DNA from: Psychroserpens damuponensis
GTDB lineage: Bacteria > Bacteroidota > Bacteroidia > Flavobacteriales > Flavobacteriaceae
Length of the DNA stretch: 64,000 nucleotides
Assembly (NCBI RefSeq): GCF_000826655.1
Contig: NZ_JXJO01000023.1
Span: forward strand, 62,001-126,000
Direction: 5' to 3'
Shown one piece after another: positions 34,170 to 46,140 of the stretch; position 1 is the first letter of the stretch, and each line of letters opens with the position of its first letter. The position numbers were made by a program, and so were the translations under genes. The notes beneath the pieces are model-generated. The model saw only the letters and a program-made list of their open reading frames with translations. It ran no database searches and had not been told where the DNA came from.

Positions 34170-36116
34170 CTAATCTACGTTGTCGTGTAAAAATGAATTG
34201 TTACTTCTTAGTTGAATATCGTCGTTTTCATCACTGGAAACAGATGTTCGAGAAGCGTTGGTTTCTGATGAATGCTGAGCATTCTCTAAATTCACACCTT
34301 GCCTTTTATAAGCAGGTTCTTTTTCAATTTCGTCAATTTTAGCAGTATTAAACTTGTAATTGAAATCTTTCATCTTACGTCGTCTCTCATCTGCTCTATC
34401 TTTTAACAAGTCTGAAATTGGACTATTCATAGGATCAATTTCTTCTCCTATATGCAATTCGCTTTCTTCTGGCTCTACAGTCTTTTTTTCAAAAACGATC
34501 TCTTCTTCAGTTTCTGGCTGCTTTGTCGTTTTTGTCTCATTCATTGCAGAATCGTAAGTCGAAAAATCATCTAAAGTATAACGCTTCTCGCCTTCATCAT
34601 TAGCCTCTGGCACTGGTATCACTTCTACATGCTCATTAACTTCTAGGTCTTTCACATCATCTTCTAATGTAAAAAATGTGGTATCCTCTTCTTTGATAGT
34701 CTCTGGCTTTTCTTCAACCTCTTCTTCCGAAGCATTATAAGATAGTGGCAAATCAAAAGTTAGTGTAATTTGCTCTTCTTCTACCTCTTCTATAACAGTT
34801 TCTTTAGCCTCTTGCACTGGAGTAATAATGAACTCTTCTTCTTGAATTTTATGATCTAAAACTTCATCATACACAATATTGATATCTCTAATGATATCTG
34901 TAGTGGCAATTAAATTTGTTTCAAAATTACCAACAACTGTATCTGTATCTTCTTCATCATCCATTAAAGTATGAATCACAACTTCTGGTGCTTTTGGCTC
35001 TTCTTTTTGAAGAATAATATCTGGTCTTATAATTGCTGGATCAGGTTCTTTTATATGTACTTCTTCGTTTTTTTCGTCTTCTAAAGCATGCACAACTTTC
35101 TTTTGTTCTGTATTAGAAATTTCATGTTGCTGGTCTAAATCAAAACCCGTAGCAATAATGGTTACAGAGATGGATTCTTGTAAAGACTCATCTTCACCAA
35201 CACCCATAATAATATTTGCGCCATGACCTGCTTCATTTTGAATATGGTCATTGATCTCTCCTATTTCATCAATAGTAATTTCTTCTGCACCAGAAACGAT
35301 AAGCAACAATACGTTTTTAGCTCCAGTAATTTTATTATCATTTAATAATGGTGAATCTAAAGCTTTCATGATCGCCTCTTGCGCTCTAGATTTTCCAGAT
35401 GCCGTAGCCGATCCCATGATGGCTGTCCCACTGTTACTCAATACTGTTTTAGCATCACGTAAATCAATATTTTGTGTATAGTGATGTGTAATAACTTCAG
35501 CAATTCCTCGAGATGCTGTAGCTAAAACCTCATCTGCTTTTGAAAAACCTGCTTTAAAACCTAGATTTCCATAAACTTCACGTAATTTATTATTATTAAT
35601 AACCACTAATGAGTCTACATGAGCTCTGAGTGTATCAATACCTTTAGCCGCTTGTTCGTTTCTTGTTTTACCTTCAAACTGAAAGGGTAGCGTTACAATA
35701 CCTACAGTTAAAATATCTAACTCTTTAGCTAGTTTAGCAATAATTGGCGCAGCTCCTGTCCCTGTTCCTCCACCCATACCTGCAGTGATAAAAACCATTT
35801 TGGTATTTGAACCTAACATACGACGTAAATCCTCTATACTCTCTACAGCCGCTTGCTCTCCTACATCTGGATTTGCTCCTGCTCCTAAACCTTCGGTTAA
35901 ATTAACTCCTAATTGTATTTTGTTCGGAACACCACTATTTTGTAGTGCTTGGGCATCTGTATTACATATCACGAAATCAACACCATTAATCCCTTGTAAA
36001 AACATGTGATTAATTGCGTTGCTTCCACCTCCACCAACACCAATCACCTTAATGACGTTTGATTGGTTTTTTGGTAAATCAAATGCAATGTTGCCTAATT
36101 CATTGTTGTTGCTCAT
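34170..36116 (-). CDS. ftsZ: Cell division protein FtsZ (long Bacteroidota form)
   Basis: A 648-residue tubulin-like GTPase that assembles the division ring. GTP-binding landmarks are GVGGGGSN at residues 26-33 and GGGTGTGAAP at 115-124, the tubulin signature. The GTPase and C-terminal subdomains end near residue 325. About 270 residues of very acidic, glutamate/threonine-rich linker follow, then a basic patch (ADERRRKMKDFNYKF, near residue 580) and a short tail. E. coli FtsZ has only 383 residues; long linkers are usual in this phylum. It is the last gene of the dcw cluster, 80 bp after ftsA, and is followed by a strong terminator. Confidence 0.96.
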   Translation of the reverse strand: MSNNNELGNIAFDLPKNQSNVIKVIGVGGGGSNAINHMFLQGINGVDFVICNTDAQALQNSGVPNKIQLGVNLTEGLGAGANPDVGEQAAVESIEDLRRMLGSNTKMVFITAGMGGGTGTGAAPIIAKLAKELDILTVGIVTLPFQFEGKTRNEQAAKGIDTLRAHVDSLVVINNNKLREVYGNLGFKAGFSKADEVLATASRGIAEVITHHYTQNIDLRDAKTVLSNSGTAIMGSATASGKSRAQEAIMKALDSPLLNDNKITGAKNVLLLIVSGAEEITIDEIGEINDHIQNEAGHGANIIMGVGEDESLQESISVTIIATGFDLDQQHEISNTEQKKVVHALEDEKNEEVHIKEPDPAIIRPDIILQKEEPKAPEVVIHTLMDDEEDTDTVVGNFETNLIATTDIIRDINIVYDEVLDHKIQEEEFIITPVQEAKETVIEEVEEEQITLTFDLPLSYNASEEEVEEKPETIKEEDTTFFTLEDDVKDLEVNEHVEVIPVPEANDEGEKRYTLDDFSTYDSAMNETKTTKQPETEEEIVFEKKTVEPEESELHIGEEIDPMNSPISDLLKDRADERRRKMKDFNYKFNTAKIDEIEKEPAYKRQGVNLENAQHSSETNASRTSVSSDENDDIQLRSNNSFLHDNVD

Positions 36117-36196
36117 AAACCTACTTTTATTCTATTTAAACTTTATTCCCCAAACACCCTCGAAAGTCCTACCCATTCAAAGCTGTATGTACTATT

Positions 36197-37537
36197 TTAT
36201 TCTGCGTTATCTAAAAAATCTTTAACGCGCTCTGTTAACTTATCTAGAAAAGATTTACGCTCTTTTTTAGGAGCTTCAACAATCTCTTCTACGTCTTCTT
36301 CTATTGTATTTTCTTCGGAAACATCAACTGCCACATTAGACATCTCTTCAACTTCTTTTTCGATACGTTTACGCTCTTGTCGTTTTAAACCATCCATTAC
36401 TAATCCAACAGCTGTTGCAAATAACGGACTTGCAATATCGTCATCACTACCACCTGCTAAATGCTCGTTTGGATAACCTATTCTGGTATCCATTCCTGTG
36501 ATATATTCAACCAATTGTTTTAAATGCTTTAATTGAGCACCTCCACCTGTTAAAACAATACCTGCAATTAGTTTTTTCTTTTGCTCTTCGTGACCATAAT
36601 TTTTAATCTCTACATATACTTGCTCTATAATTTCTACAACACGAGCGTGTATAATTTTTGAGAGATTTTTTAATGTGATCTCTTTAGGTTCTCTACCACG
36701 TAATCCAGGAATAGAAACAATCTCGTTATCTTTATTTTCTCCTGGCCATGCCGAACCAAATTTTATTTTTAATAATTCAGCTTGCTTTTCAATGATTGAG
36801 CAACCTTCTTTAATATCTTCTGTAACCACATTACCTCCAAATGGAATTACTGCAGTATGACGAATAATCCCATCTTTAAACACTGCTAAATCTGTGGTAC
36901 CACCTCCTATATCAATTAAAGCAACTCCAGCTTCTTTTTCTTCTTGACTTAACACTGCGTTTGCAGATGCTAAGGGTTCTAATGTAATGCCTTCTAATTC
37001 TAAACCAGAACTTTTTACGCAACGACCAATATTTCTAATAGACGATACTTGCCCAACAACCACATGGAAATTGGCTTCTAACCGTCCACCATACATCCCA
37101 ATTGGCTCTTTAATTTCTGCTTGGCCATCAATTTTATATTCTTGCGGTAACACATGAATTATTTCCTCTCCAGGAAGCATCACCAATTTATGCACTTGAT
37201 TGATTAAACGATCAATATCCTCTTCATCGATTACAACTTCAGAGTTTGCTCGAGTAATATAATCACTGTGTTGTAAACTTCTTATATGCTGTCCTGCAAT
37301 ACCAACAGTAACATCTTCTATTTTGAGACTCGCTTCGGCTTCGGCTTCTTGAACAGCTTGTTGAATGGATTGAATCGTTTGTGTAATATTATTTACGACA
37401 CCTCTATGCACACCCAAACTCTTAGATTTTCCTATACCTAAAATTTCGGCTTTGCCATATTCATTTTTACGACCAATCATAGCCACAATTTTTGTGGTTC
37501 CGATATCTAATCCTACTGAAATTTTATTATTCTCCAT
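36197..37537 (-). CDS. ftsA: Cell division protein FtsA
   Basis: A 446-residue actin-like ATPase that tethers FtsZ to the membrane. The start KISVGLDIGTTKIVAMIG is the phosphate-1 loop, and VALIDIGGGTTDLAVFKDG near residue 205 is the phosphate-2 loop. VLTGGGAQLKHL near residue 330 is the adenosine block, and the SHS2/1C insertion is present. The C-terminus has a charged linker and ends in an amphipathic helix (FLDKLTERVKDFLDN), the probable membrane anchor. It sits 4 bp downstream of ftsQ. Confidence 0.95.
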   Translation of the reverse strand: MENNKISVGLDIGTTKIVAMIGRKNEYGKAEILGIGKSKSLGVHRGVVNNITQTIQSIQQAVQEAEAEASLKIEDVTVGIAGQHIRSLQHSDYITRANSEVVIDEEDIDRLINQVHKLVMLPGEEIIHVLPQEYKIDGQAEIKEPIGMYGGRLEANFHVVVGQVSSIRNIGRCVKSSGLELEGITLEPLASANAVLSQEEKEAGVALIDIGGGTTDLAVFKDGIIRHTAVIPFGGNVVTEDIKEGCSIIEKQAELLKIKFGSAWPGENKDNEIVSIPGLRGREPKEITLKNLSKIIHARVVEIIEQVYVEIKNYGHEEQKKKLIAGIVLTGGGAQLKHLKQLVEYITGMDTRIGYPNEHLAGGSDDDIASPLFATAVGLVMDGLKRQERKRIEKEVEEMSNVAVDVSEENTIEEDVEEIVEAPKKERKSFLDKLTERVKDFLDNAE

Positions 37538-37541
37538 CTGC

Positions 37542-38261
37542 TTACTTTTTGGTGCAAATCACTTGCTTATCAAACTTTAAATTCACTAGCTTATAATTTC
37601 CTAGCGAATCATCTTTCATTGCCTTCTTATAGAACGCTTTTAGATTATTAATTTTTTTATCTAACAATGTTAATGCTCCTAAATGAATATTAAAATCATG
37701 ATTTCTAAATTTCAAATCAACTGTTTTGTCTTCGTTTTGATGAATCACAACTACGTGCTTCAGCAAAAAGTCGTCACTTTGTATTTTTTTAGCAATAGCA
37801 TATACATTTGCTAGATCATTTTTCTCAACAAAACCTGTAATTAGAGGCACGCGTGCAGTACGATTTGTTGATAACGGCATATACGAACCTGTTTCATCAA
37901 TGTAGTACGACGCATTTGTGCTCACTCGAGCAATAGGTTTTTTTTGTTCAATTTCAGCAGTGATTATTCCGTCAACAGTCATAAACACTTGCGCTTGCTT
38001 AATCATAGGATTGGAGTTTAGGGCAGATTCCAATCGATTCAAATCTATAATTTCTTTAGGCTTATTTGCAACACTCTCTTGATTTTGTATTAACAATTTA
38101 CTAACAGTCTCATGAGTCACAAAAAGAATATCATCATCCACAAATTTTATTTCGGGAGTTTCAACTATTCTTGATGCATTTCTTATTGACGAAAACGCAT
38201 ACAAAAATACAACTAACACTAGTAGTAATACAACTTTTATGTAGTCATAATTAATTCGCAT
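37542..38261 (-). CDS. ftsQ: Cell division protein FtsQ/DivIB
   Basis: A 239-residue bitopic protein: a short cytoplasmic tail, one membrane segment (VVLLLVLVVFLYAF, residues about 10-24) and a periplasmic POTRA-like plus beta domain. Sequence similarity to E. coli FtsQ is low, as is typical, but the position between murC and ftsA and the topology identify it. It links FtsL/FtsB to the divisome. Its start overlaps murC by 11 bp. Confidence 0.85.
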   Translation of the reverse strand: MRINYDYIKVVLLLVLVVFLYAFSSIRNASRIVETPEIKFVDDDILFVTHETVSKLLIQNQESVANKPKEIIDLNRLESALNSNPMIKQAQVFMTVDGIITAEIEQKKPIARVSTNASYYIDETGSYMPLSTNRTARVPLITGFVEKNDLANVYAIAKKIQSDDFLLKHVVVIHQNEDKTVDLKFRNHDFNIHLGALTLLDKKINNLKAFYKKAMKDDSLGNYKLVNLKFDKQVICTKK

Positions 38262-39603
38262 AACTCAGTGCTTTTTTTATATGCTTCACCTCTTCTCCAA
38301 TATCTCCAGCTCCTATGGTTAAAACAACAGGAGCATCACTATTTTTTATTTCGTTAACCAATTCTGTTTTTTGAACTAATTTTTTGTTTTTATGTTCAAT
38401 TTTATCTAACAACCATTGGGACGTTACACCTTCTATGGGTAATTCTCTAGCAGGATAAATATCTAACAATAAAATGTCATCAAACTGAGACAAACTCTTA
38501 GCAAATTCATCAATAAAATCTCGAGTTCTCGTGTATAAATGCGGCTGAAATATCACCAATACTTTTGCATCAGGATACATTTCTCTCACAGCCTGATGTA
38601 CTGCATTAATTTCTTCTGGATGATGCGCATAATCATCGATATACACTAGATTATCTGTTTTTATTTGATAGGTAAATCTTCGTTTCACACCTTTGTACGA
38701 TGCTAGAGCTTTGGCGAGCTGCGGCTGAGGGAGACCATATTCTACAGACATCGCCAAGGCTATTAATGCATTCGACAGGTTATGTCGTCCAGGTAGGTTA
38801 AATTTGAAATTTTTTAGTAATGTAGTTGGCGTTTTAACATCAAACTCATAGCTACCATTTACTATGTTTATATTTTCTACGGAATAATCACTATCGTCTT
38901 CAATACCATAGGTAATTCCTTTAATTGGCAATCCGTTTTTAACAAATAGCTTCCCGTTGGGTTTTATTTTTTTTGAAAAATCTTCAAACGATTTCACAAG
39001 TTCTGATGCATCACCATAAATATCTAAATGATCTGCATCCATTGACGTGATACAAGCAAAATCTGGTGAGAGGGTTAAAAATGAACGATCAAACTCATCG
39101 GCTTCTACCACAGACACCTCTGTTCCGTTGAGGATTAAATTAGAATTATAATTCTCGCTTATTCCTCCAAGAAAAGCAGTTACTTCAACATTACAAGTAT
39201 TCAATAAATGACCTAAAATACTTGTTGTTGTTGTTTTTCCGTGGGTACCAGCAACAGCTAAACAAAACGTTTGTCTCGTAATTTCACCTAAAACTTGAGA
39301 ACGCTTCATAACATGAAACCCATTGGTCATAAAATAATGTAACTCAGTATGAGCTTTTGATATGGCAGGCGTATAAATAATTTGTGTTGTATTTACATCT
39401 AAAAATGCAGCATCAATTTGGCTAACATCATCTTCAAAATGTATAGAGACTCCTAAATTTTCAAGCGCATCTGTAATATCAGATTTGGTTTTATCATAAC
39501 CACCAACCATTAATCCTTTAGCCACAAAAAAGCGCGCTAATGCAGACATACCAATGCCTCCAATACCTACAAAATAAACGCTATGTGCTTGCTCTAATTT
39601 CAT
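38251..39603 (-). CDS. murC: UDP-N-acetylmuramate-L-alanine ligase
   Basis: A 450-residue Mur ligase. The N-terminal Rossmann motif is [13 protein letters not shown]. The ATP P-loop is [12 protein letters not shown] near residue 119. [10 protein letters not shown] near residue 168 and [10 protein letters not shown] near residue 311 are the metal- and substrate-binding blocks specific to MurC. It adds L-Ala to UDP-MurNAc in the cytoplasm. It overlaps murG by 4 bp and ftsQ by 11 bp, in tight operon packing. Confidence 0.95.
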   Translation of the reverse strand: MKLEQAHSVYFVGIGGIGMSALARFFVAKGLMVGGYDKTKSDITDALENLGVSIHFEDDVSQIDAAFLDVNTTQIIYTPAISKAHTELHYFMTNGFHVMKRSQVLGEITRQTFCLAVAGTHGKTTTTSILGHLLNTCNVEVTAFLGGISENYNSNLILNGTEVSVVEADEFDRSFLTLSPDFACITSMDADHLDIYGDASELVKSFEDFSKKIKPNGKLFVKNGLPIKGITYGIEDDSDYSVENINIVNGSYEFDVKTPTTLLKNFKFNLPGRHNLSNALIALAMSVEYGLPQPQLAKALASYKGVKRRFTYQIKTDNLVYIDDYAHHPEEINAVHQAVREMYPDAKVLVIFQPHLYTRTRDFIDEFAKSLSQFDDILLLDIYPARELPIEGVTSQWLLDKIEHKNKKLVQKTELVNEIKNSDAPVVLTIGAGDIGEEVKHIKKALSYAN

Positions 39604-40697
39604 TTACTGTTTAATAATTTTTCTACTTCGTTAGCAATATCACTTGTCGCATTTACTAATGCTAGTTGCTTTATATTTAGACTTAATTCCTTTCTCATTT
39701 CCGAAGAAGACATTAACACATCAAACTCCTGTTCAAACTTTGCATCTAAGTCACTTTCTTTAAGCAAAATAGCTGCCTTTTTATCTGCAATAGCCTTAGC
39801 ATTCTTGGTTTGATGATCTTCGGCTACATTGGGTGATGGTATAAATATCACAGGCTTACCAACGACACAAAGCTCTGAAACCGAACTTGCTCCAGCCCTA
39901 GAAATAATAACATCTGCTGCAGCATAAGCCATATCCATTTCATTTAAAAACGCGTGCACTTGTACGTTTTCTAAGCTATTATATTGCTTGTACTGTTGAT
40001 AATATAATTTGCCACATTGCCATATCACTTGAATATTTTGAGTTTGAAAATACGTTAACTGCTTTTCAATTAACCGGTTAACACGTCTTGCCCCTAAACT
40101 ACCGCCTAAAACCAAAAGTGTGTGCTTGCTATGAATTAAATTAAAAGCATCCTTACCCTCAATATGTTTACGTTCTATATCTAATAAATCTTTTCGAATG
40201 GGATTACCCGTTAAAATGATTTTTTCCTTCGGAAAGAATTTTTCTAACCCTTCATAAGCCACACAAATTTTATCAACCTGTTTAGCGAGCAACTTATTCG
40301 TAATTCCTGGATAAGAATTTTGTTCTTGAATTAAGCTAGGAATCCCTTTAGAGGTTGCCGATTTTAATAATGGACCACTTGCAAAACCACCTGTTCCAAT
40401 AACCACATCTGGTTGAAACTGATTAATGATTTTTCTAGATTTTAATAAACTCGACATAAGTTTAATGGGAAACGCAAGGTTTTTTAACGTCAGTTTTCTC
40501 TGTATTCCAGAAATCCAAAGCCCCTTAATTTCATAACCAGCTTGTGGCACTTTTTCCATTTCCATACGATCTGAGGCTCCAACGAATAAAAACTGAGCAT
40601 CTGGAAAACGAGATTTTAATTCGTCGGCAATAGCGATTGCAGGATAAATATGACCTCCTGTTCCTCCGCCTGATAATATAATTTTATAGTAACTCAT
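39600..40697 (-). CDS. murG: UDP-GlcNAc:lipid I N-acetylglucosaminyltransferase
   Basis: A 365-residue GT28 enzyme. The N-terminal glycine loop [12 protein letters not shown] and the C-terminal block [13 protein letters not shown] are the MurG signatures. [23 protein letters not shown] near residue 262 binds the donor nucleotide. It converts lipid I to lipid II at the inner face of the membrane. It is flanked by ftsW (1-base overlap) and murC (4-base overlap). Confidence 0.95.
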   Translation of the reverse strand: MSYYKIILSGGGTGGHIYPAIAIADELKSRFPDAQFLFVGASDRMEMEKVPQAGYEIKGLWISGIQRKLTLKNLAFPIKLMSSLLKSRKIINQFQPDVVIGTGGFASGPLLKSATSKGIPSLIQEQNSYPGITNKLLAKQVDKICVAYEGLEKFFPKEKIILTGNPIRKDLLDIERKHIEGKDAFNLIHSKHTLLVLGGSLGARRVNRLIEKQLTYFQTQNIQVIWQCGKLYYQQYKQYNSLENVQVHAFLNEMDMAYAAADVIISRAGASSVSELCVVGKPVIFIPSPNVAEDHQTKNAKAIADKKAAILLKESDLDAKFEQEFDVLMSSSEMRKELSLNIKQLALVNATSDIANEVEKLLNSK

Positions 40698-41890
40698 TAA
40701 ATGGTTTCGCTTAAAATTTCTAATGGATTATCTTCACTAACTTCTTGTCCTTTTATTTGCTCTCGCTTAGCACTAACGCTTAGTACTATTCCTATTGCTA
40801 AACACGTCATCCAAATTGATGTTCCGCCACTACTAATAAGCGGCAAGGTTTGACCAGTTACAGGAAACAACTCTACAGCTACAGCCATGTTTATCAAAGC
40901 CTGAAAAATAATGGGTAAGCCAACTCCTAAAACAAGCAATTTTCCGAAGACTGTATCCGACTTTTGCGATACAATTACGATTCTAAATAACAACCAAGAA
41001 TATAATAACAGTAAAAATAAGCCGCCAAGTAAACCGTATTCTTCTATAATAATGGCAAAAATAAAATCTGATGAGGATTGAGGCAACACATTTTTTTGAG
41101 TGCTTTTTCCAGGGCCTTTACCTTGTATTCCGCCTGATGCTATTGCTATTTTTGCGTTTTCTATTTGATAATCTGCTTCGGTATCTTCTCCATTAGCAAA
41201 ATTTTCAATTCGACTGGTCCAAGTGTCAACTCGGTTTGGCATAACATCTGGAAATGCTTTAGCAATCAACACAAAAAGTGACAAAGCCAAAATCCCACCG
41301 CCTATAATGATAGCAAGGTATTTAATAGGATATCCTCCTATAAAAGTTAACATCATGACCATTAAAAATATAATAGCCGTCGTCGAAAAATTAGCTGGCA
41401 AAATTAAAATTAGCACAAAAAATACAGGAGCCCATAATGGCAATAACGTTTCTGTAAAAGTCACTTTTTTATCTTGAATTTTAGATAAATATCGGGCAAC
41501 GTAAACCATTAACACCACAGCAGCCAATGTTGACGTTTGAAATGACATACCCACAAATGGAATTTGAATCCATCGGCTCGCATTAGCACCATCAATTGTA
41601 GTTCCTTGCAGCATTGTCACAACCAATAAGACAATAACTATAGGAATCATCACCATTGACAATCCTCGAAAATAACGATACGGAATTTTATGAACGCCAT
41701 ACATAATCGCAAACCCTAAAAAGAGATGCATTAAATGTTTTACAAAAAAACCAAAGGTGTTGCCAGCACCTCCAACATAAGCCAAATTACTCGCAGCACT
41801 ATACACAGGAAGAAATGAGAAAATTGCTAATAATGCAGCAATTGCCCAAATTAATCGATCGCCTTTTATGTTATTAAATAGTGTTTGCAC
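40697..41890 (-). CDS. ftsW: Septal peptidoglycan glycosyltransferase FtsW (SEDS)
   Basis: A 397-residue polytopic protein with about ten membrane segments. SEDS landmarks include the large periplasmic loop with a [18 protein letters not shown] run near residue 245-270 and [18 protein letters not shown] near residue 275, the region of the catalytic Asp. [10 protein letters not shown] near residue 350 is the conserved C-terminal motif. It polymerises lipid II at the septum together with the FtsI encoded nearby. A 123-bp gap separates it from murD. Confidence 0.93.
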   Translation of the reverse strand: MQTLFNNIKGDRLIWAIAALLAIFSFLPVYSAASNLAYVGGAGNTFGFFVKHLMHLFLGFAIMYGVHKIPYRYFRGLSMVMIPIVIVLLVVTMLQGTTIDGANASRWIQIPFVGMSFQTSTLAAVVLMVYVARYLSKIQDKKVTFTETLLPLWAPVFFVLILILPANFSTTAIIFLMVMMLTFIGGYPIKYLAIIIGGGILALSLFVLIAKAFPDVMPNRVDTWTSRIENFANGEDTEADYQIENAKIAIASGGIQGKGPGKSTQKNVLPQSSSDFIFAIIIEEYGLLGGLFLLLLYSWLLFRIVIVSQKSDTVFGKLLVLGVGLPIIFQALINMAVAVELFPVTGQTLPLISSGGTSIWMTCLAIGIVLSVSAKREQIKGQEVSEDNPLEILSETI

Positions 41891-42013
41891 TGTTTTCCCC
41901 TAATATATTTTAGTTTTTTATCATTTTAATAGTGGTATGACTCAAAACCTCTTAATGTTATCATTTAAATAAAACGTTGAGTCGCAGCTCCTTTTACATG
42001 CCAACCGCACTTT

Positions 42014-43351
42014 TTACAAATTTCTTACTGCGTCCTTAAATTGACGGCCTCTATCTTCATAGTTTTCAAACAAATCAAAACTAGCGCATGCTGGCGACAA
42101 CAATACATTATCTCCAGCCTCAGCAACTTTATAAGCTATTTTAACCGCTTCACTCATAAATTGAGTTTCTATAATAACATCTACCATACCGCCAAAATTC
42201 TCCATCAATTTTTGGTTATCTACACCTAAACAAATAATAGCCTTCACCTTCTCATTAACAAATTGAAACAACTCTTTATAATTATTTCCTTTATCTACAC
42301 CACCAACAATCCAAACAGTTGGAGCATCCATGCTTTCTAAAGCAAAATAAGTGGCATTTACATTAGTTGCCTTAGAGTCATTGATATATTGTACTTTATT
42401 AATTTTAAGTACATTTTCTAGACGATGCTCTACCCCTTGAAAGTTTTCTAAACTCTCACGAATTGTTTGTTTTCTAATTTTTAACAAATGCGCTACGGTA
42501 GAAGCAGCCATTGCATTTTTAATGTTATGTTTTCCTTCTAATGTTAAATTTTTTGTCGGCATAATTATCTGGTTGTTATCTATTGTTATTTTTATATTCT
42601 CTTTATCTAAGCACGCTCCATTTTCAATGGTTTTCATCAATGAAAATGGTAATAATGTGGATTGAACAGGATGCTTGTCTAACCAATCTAAAATGACGTC
42701 ATCATCTCCATCGTAAATGAAATAATCATCTTTAGTTTGATGTTCTGCAATCCTAAATTTTGAGGCGATATAATTCTCATACTGATAATCATATCGATCT
42801 AAATGATCTGGTGACAAATTGGTTAAAACCGCTATATGCGGCTTAAAATCAATAATATCATCCAATTGAAAACTACTTATCTCTAACACATAATTTTCAT
42901 AATCATGCTCTAATATTTGCTTAGCAAAACTATCTCCAATATTACCTGCTAAACCAACGTTTAAATCCTGTTTTAGTAAGTGATGTGTTAGCGTTGCTGT
43001 TGTTGTTTTCCCGTTACTTCCGGTTATTCCAACAAGCGTTGCATTGGTAAATTTTGAAGCAAATTCAATCTCAGAAACCACCGTAATTCCTGTTGCTCTA
43101 ATTTTTTGTACTAGATCAACTTTATCAGGAATTCCTGGGCTTTTCATGATAATATCTGCGTTCAGAATTTTTTCTTCGGAATGCTCGCCATCCTCAAATT
43201 CAATCTCATTATGTTTAAGAACTTCTTTATACTTTTCTTTTATTATTCCTTTATCTGAAACAAAAACATCATAACCTTTAGCCCTTCCTAAAAGCGCTGT
43301 TCCAACTCCACTTTCTCCTCCTCCTAGTATGACTAATCTTTGTCTTTTCAT
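42014..43351 (-). CDS. murD: UDP-N-acetylmuramoylalanine-D-glutamate ligase
   Basis: A 445-residue Mur ligase. The start is RLVILGGGESGVGTALL. The ATP loop is GITGSNGKTTTATLTHHLL near residue 106, and LTNLSPDHLDRYDYQYENY near residue 173 and YINDSKATNVNATYFAL near residue 319 complete the MurD pattern. It adds D-glutamate to UDP-MurNAc-L-Ala. It lies 76 bp after mraY in the dcw order. No defects are visible. Confidence 0.95.
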   Translation of the reverse strand: MKRQRLVILGGGESGVGTALLGRAKGYDVFVSDKGIIKEKYKEVLKHNEIEFEDGEHSEEKILNADIIMKSPGIPDKVDLVQKIRATGITVVSEIEFASKFTNATLVGITGSNGKTTTATLTHHLLKQDLNVGLAGNIGDSFAKQILEHDYENYVLEISSFQLDDIIDFKPHIAVLTNLSPDHLDRYDYQYENYIASKFRIAEHQTKDDYFIYDGDDDVILDWLDKHPVQSTLLPFSLMKTIENGACLDKENIKITIDNNQIIMPTKNLTLEGKHNIKNAMAASTVAHLLKIRKQTIRESLENFQGVEHRLENVLKINKVQYINDSKATNVNATYFALESMDAPTVWIVGGVDKGNNYKELFQFVNEKVKAIICLGVDNQKLMENFGGMVDVIIETQFMSEAVKIAYKVAEAGDNVLLSPACASFDLFENYEDRGRQFKDAVRNL

Positions 43352-43427
43352 TTTTTTTATTATACGCTACCAAGCAGAATCTAATTTTATTGATATGGAT
43401 TCCGCATCACATACGGTATGACAAGTT

Positions 43428-44669
43428 TTACCTAATCTTTAATGTCACTATTGAAATAATAGCTAACAGGATACCTACAATCCAAAATCGTGTAACTATT
43501 TTACTTTCGTGGTATCCAGATTTTTGATAATGATGATGTAAGGGCGACATTTTAAAAATGCGTCGACCTTCGCCATATTTCTTTCTTGTGTATTTGAAAT
43601 AACTCACCTGCATCATCACCGATAAATTTTCGGCTAAGAAGACACCACACAACACAGGAATCAACCACTCTTTTCGAACAGCAATAGCAATAACCGCTAT
43701 AATTCCTCCAATAGTTAAACTACCTGTATCACCCATAAATACTTGAGCTGGATATGTATTGTACCATAAAAACCCAATTAGCGCACCTACAAAAGCAGCT
43801 ATATAAATCGTGATTTCTTCAACTCTAGGGATGTACATTATATCTAAGTAATCTGAGAAAATAATATTACCCGAAACCCAAGCAAATATGCCTAAAGTGA
43901 GCACAATTATCGCAGAAGTCCCAGCCGCTAAACCATCTATTCCATCGGTTAAATTTGCACCATTTGACACAGCTGTAATGATAAATATGGAGGCAAGTAT
44001 AAAGATGATCCAAGCATATTTTGACAAATCTGGGCTAATCCAAGTAATTAAATCTGCATAATCAAACTCATTACTTTTCATAAACGGAATTGTGGTCTTT
44101 GTAGACTTAGCCTCTTCTTCAAACAATTGAGAAGGTGAAATATTTGGATTCTCAGCTAAAAGCACATTTTGTTGCTCTTGAGGCAACTTTTCTTTCATAG
44201 TAACATCTTCATGAAAATACATAGTTGCTCCAACGATAACACCTAAACCAACCTGACCTAGCACTTTAAAACGCCCTTTTAATCCCTCTTTATTGTTTTT
44301 AAATTTCTTAATATAATCATCTATAAAACCAATAACTCCCATCCAGACCGTCGTCACTAACAAAAGAATGATGTAAATATTTTCGAGCTTAGCTAATAAT
44401 AAAACAGGAATTAACGTTGCCAAAATAATAATAATGCCACCCATTGTTGGCGTACCAGCCTTTTCTACCTGACCTTCTAGACCAAGATCACGAATAGTTT
44501 CTCCTACCTGCTGCTTTTGAAGAAAGCGAATAATACGTTTTCCAAAAATTGTAGAAATTAACAAAGACAGAATAATAGCTACAGCAGCTCTAAAGGTTAA
44601 AAACCCAAAAAGAGATGCTCCAGGAAACTGAAACTGCTGTTCTAAATATTCAAATAAATAATATAACAT
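43428..44669 (-). CDS. mraY: Phospho-MurNAc-pentapeptide transferase MraY
   Basis: A 413-residue integral membrane enzyme making lipid I. Family motifs: GTPTMGG near residue 72, GFIDDYIKK near residue 114 with the catalytic Asp pair, [17 protein letters not shown] near residue 235 and [10 protein letters not shown] near residue 317, then [10 protein letters not shown] near residue 375. It is about 50 residues longer than E. coli MraY; the extra length is a soluble loop near residues 155-205, as is common in Bacteroidota. It starts 7 bp after the murE stop. Confidence 0.95.
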   Translation of the reverse strand: MLYYLFEYLEQQFQFPGASLFGFLTFRAAVAIILSLLISTIFGKRIIRFLQKQQVGETIRDLGLEGQVEKAGTPTMGGIIIILATLIPVLLLAKLENIYIILLLVTTVWMGVIGFIDDYIKKFKNNKEGLKGRFKVLGQVGLGVIVGATMYFHEDVTMKEKLPQEQQNVLLAENPNISPSQLFEEEAKSTKTTIPFMKSNEFDYADLITWISPDLSKYAWIIFILASIFIITAVSNGANLTDGIDGLAAGTSAIIVLTLGIFAWVSGNIIFSDYLDIMYIPRVEEITIYIAAFVGALIGFLWYNTYPAQVFMGDTGSLTIGGIIAVIAIAVRKEWLIPVLCGVFLAENLSVMMQVSYFKYTRKKYGEGRRIFKMSPLHHHYQKSGYHESKIVTRFWIVGILLAIISIVTLKIR

Positions 44670-44676
44670 TGATTGC

Positions 44677-46140
44677 TTATTTCTGTAATTGTTTTAAAAA
44701 TTCTTGTACTGTTTTGAAATCATCAAAATCAAAGCGTTCTCCTTTAATTTCTTGATACGTTTCATGACCTTTTCCTGCTATTAGGATGATATCTTTAGGG
44801 CTTGCTAATTGACATGCCGTTTTTATAGCTTGTTTTCTATCTACAATAGACATTGTTTTTTTAAAATTTTGAGGCTCAACTCCTTTTTCAATAGCCTCTA
44901 TAATAGTTTCTGGAACTTCACTTCTTGGATTATCGCTAGTAAAAATGACTTTAGTACTTAAAGCCGAAGCGATATGTCCCATTTTAGGACGCTTTGATGT
45001 ATCGCGATCTCCTCCACAACCCACAACTGTAATAAGTTGTTCGTTATTTGTGCGAATACTATTAATTGTTTCTAACACATTTTTTAAGGCATCTGGCGTA
45101 TGTGCATAATCTACAATTGCTGTGATTTTTTCTTCGGAAATGAGATACTGAAAGCGACCACTTACACTTTCTAGTTCACTTATTAAGCGTAAAATCTCAA
45201 CTTTTTCAAGTCCTAACAATTCAGCTACACCATAAATTGCCGTAATATTATAGGCATTAAAATCACCTATGAGTTTTGTCCATAATTCGACATCGTTCAA
45301 CTTTAAAAGCAAGCCACTAAATTCATTTTCTAAAACCTGCGCTTTATAATCTGCATATGTTTTTAAAGCATAGGTATAGGTTTTAGCCTTAGTATTTTGT
45401 AGCATGATTAAACCATTTTTATCATCAATATTTACTAATGCAAATGCCGTTTTAGGCAAATTATCGAAAAATCTTTTTTTCACATCTCTATACTCTGCAA
45501 ATGTGTCGTGATAATCTAAGTGATCGTGTGAAAGATTGGTAAAAATACCACCTTCAAAATGCAAACCATCGGTACGTTTTTGGTGAATACCATGAGAACT
45601 CACTTCCATGAAACAAAACTCAACACCAGCATCATTCATTAATTTTAAATACGAATTGATCGTTAACGAATCTGGAGTAGTATGTGTCGCCTTATATTCA
45701 GTAGTATCAACCATAATTTTAACTGTTGACAACAATCCAACTTTATAGCCTGCATTTTTAAACAACTGATATAAAAGCGATGCAATGGTTGTCTTTCCGT
45801 TAGTTCCTGTAACACCAACCAAGCGTAGATTTTCCGAAGGGTTTCCGAAGAAATTAGAAGCCATATATGCTAATGCTACATTTGCATCTTCAACCTCTAT
45901 ATACGTAACACCATCTACTAAATGACTTGGTAAAACCTCACATACAATAGCAATTGCACCTTGCTCAATTACAGCATCAATAAATTGATGACCATCAACA
46001 GTTGATCCTTTAATAGCAACAAAAACATCACCGTTTGATACCTGACGAGAATCAAAATACATGTCATTAATAGCCACACTCGTGCTACCCACGACTGCAT
46101 TTATAGTAACCTTATATAATATGTCTTTTAATTGTATCAC
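44677..46140 (-). CDS. murE: UDP-MurNAc-tripeptide ligase
   Basis: A 487-residue Mur ligase. The ATP loop is [15 protein letters not shown] near residue 108. [10 protein letters not shown] near residue 154 and [11 protein letters not shown] near residue 178 are substrate motifs. [13 protein letters not shown] near residue 405 carries the DNPR motif that marks meso-diaminopimelate-specific MurE, so the cell wall is probably of the mDAP type. It overlaps ftsI by 4 bp. Confidence 0.95.
   Translation of the reverse strand: MIQLKDILYKVTINAVVGSTSVAINDMYFDSRQVSNGDVFVAIKGSTVDGHQFIDAVIEQGAIAIVCEVLPSHLVDGVTYIEVEDANVALAYMASNFFGNPSENLRLVGVTGTNGKTTIASLLYQLFKNAGYKVGLLSTVKIMVDTTEYKATHTTPDSLTINSYLKLMNDAGVEFCFMEVSSHGIHQKRTDGLHFEGGIFTNLSHDHLDYHDTFAEYRDVKKRFFDNLPKTAFALVNIDDKNGLIMLQNTKAKTYTYALKTYADYKAQVLENEFSGLLLKLNDVELWTKLIGDFNAYNITAIYGVAELLGLEKVEILRLISELESVSGRFQYLISEEKITAIVDYAHTPDALKNVLETINSIRTNNEQLITVVGCGGDRDTSKRPKMGHIASALSTKVIFTSDNPRSEVPETIIEAIEKGVEPQNFKKTMSIVDRKQAIKTACQLASPKDIILIAGKGHETYQEIKGERFDFDDFKTVQEFLKQLQK

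Noticed and set aside
34360-36225. Several plus-strand frames of 65-76 codons opposite ftsZ
   Set aside because: They are antisense shadows of the acidic, codon-biased ftsZ gene.
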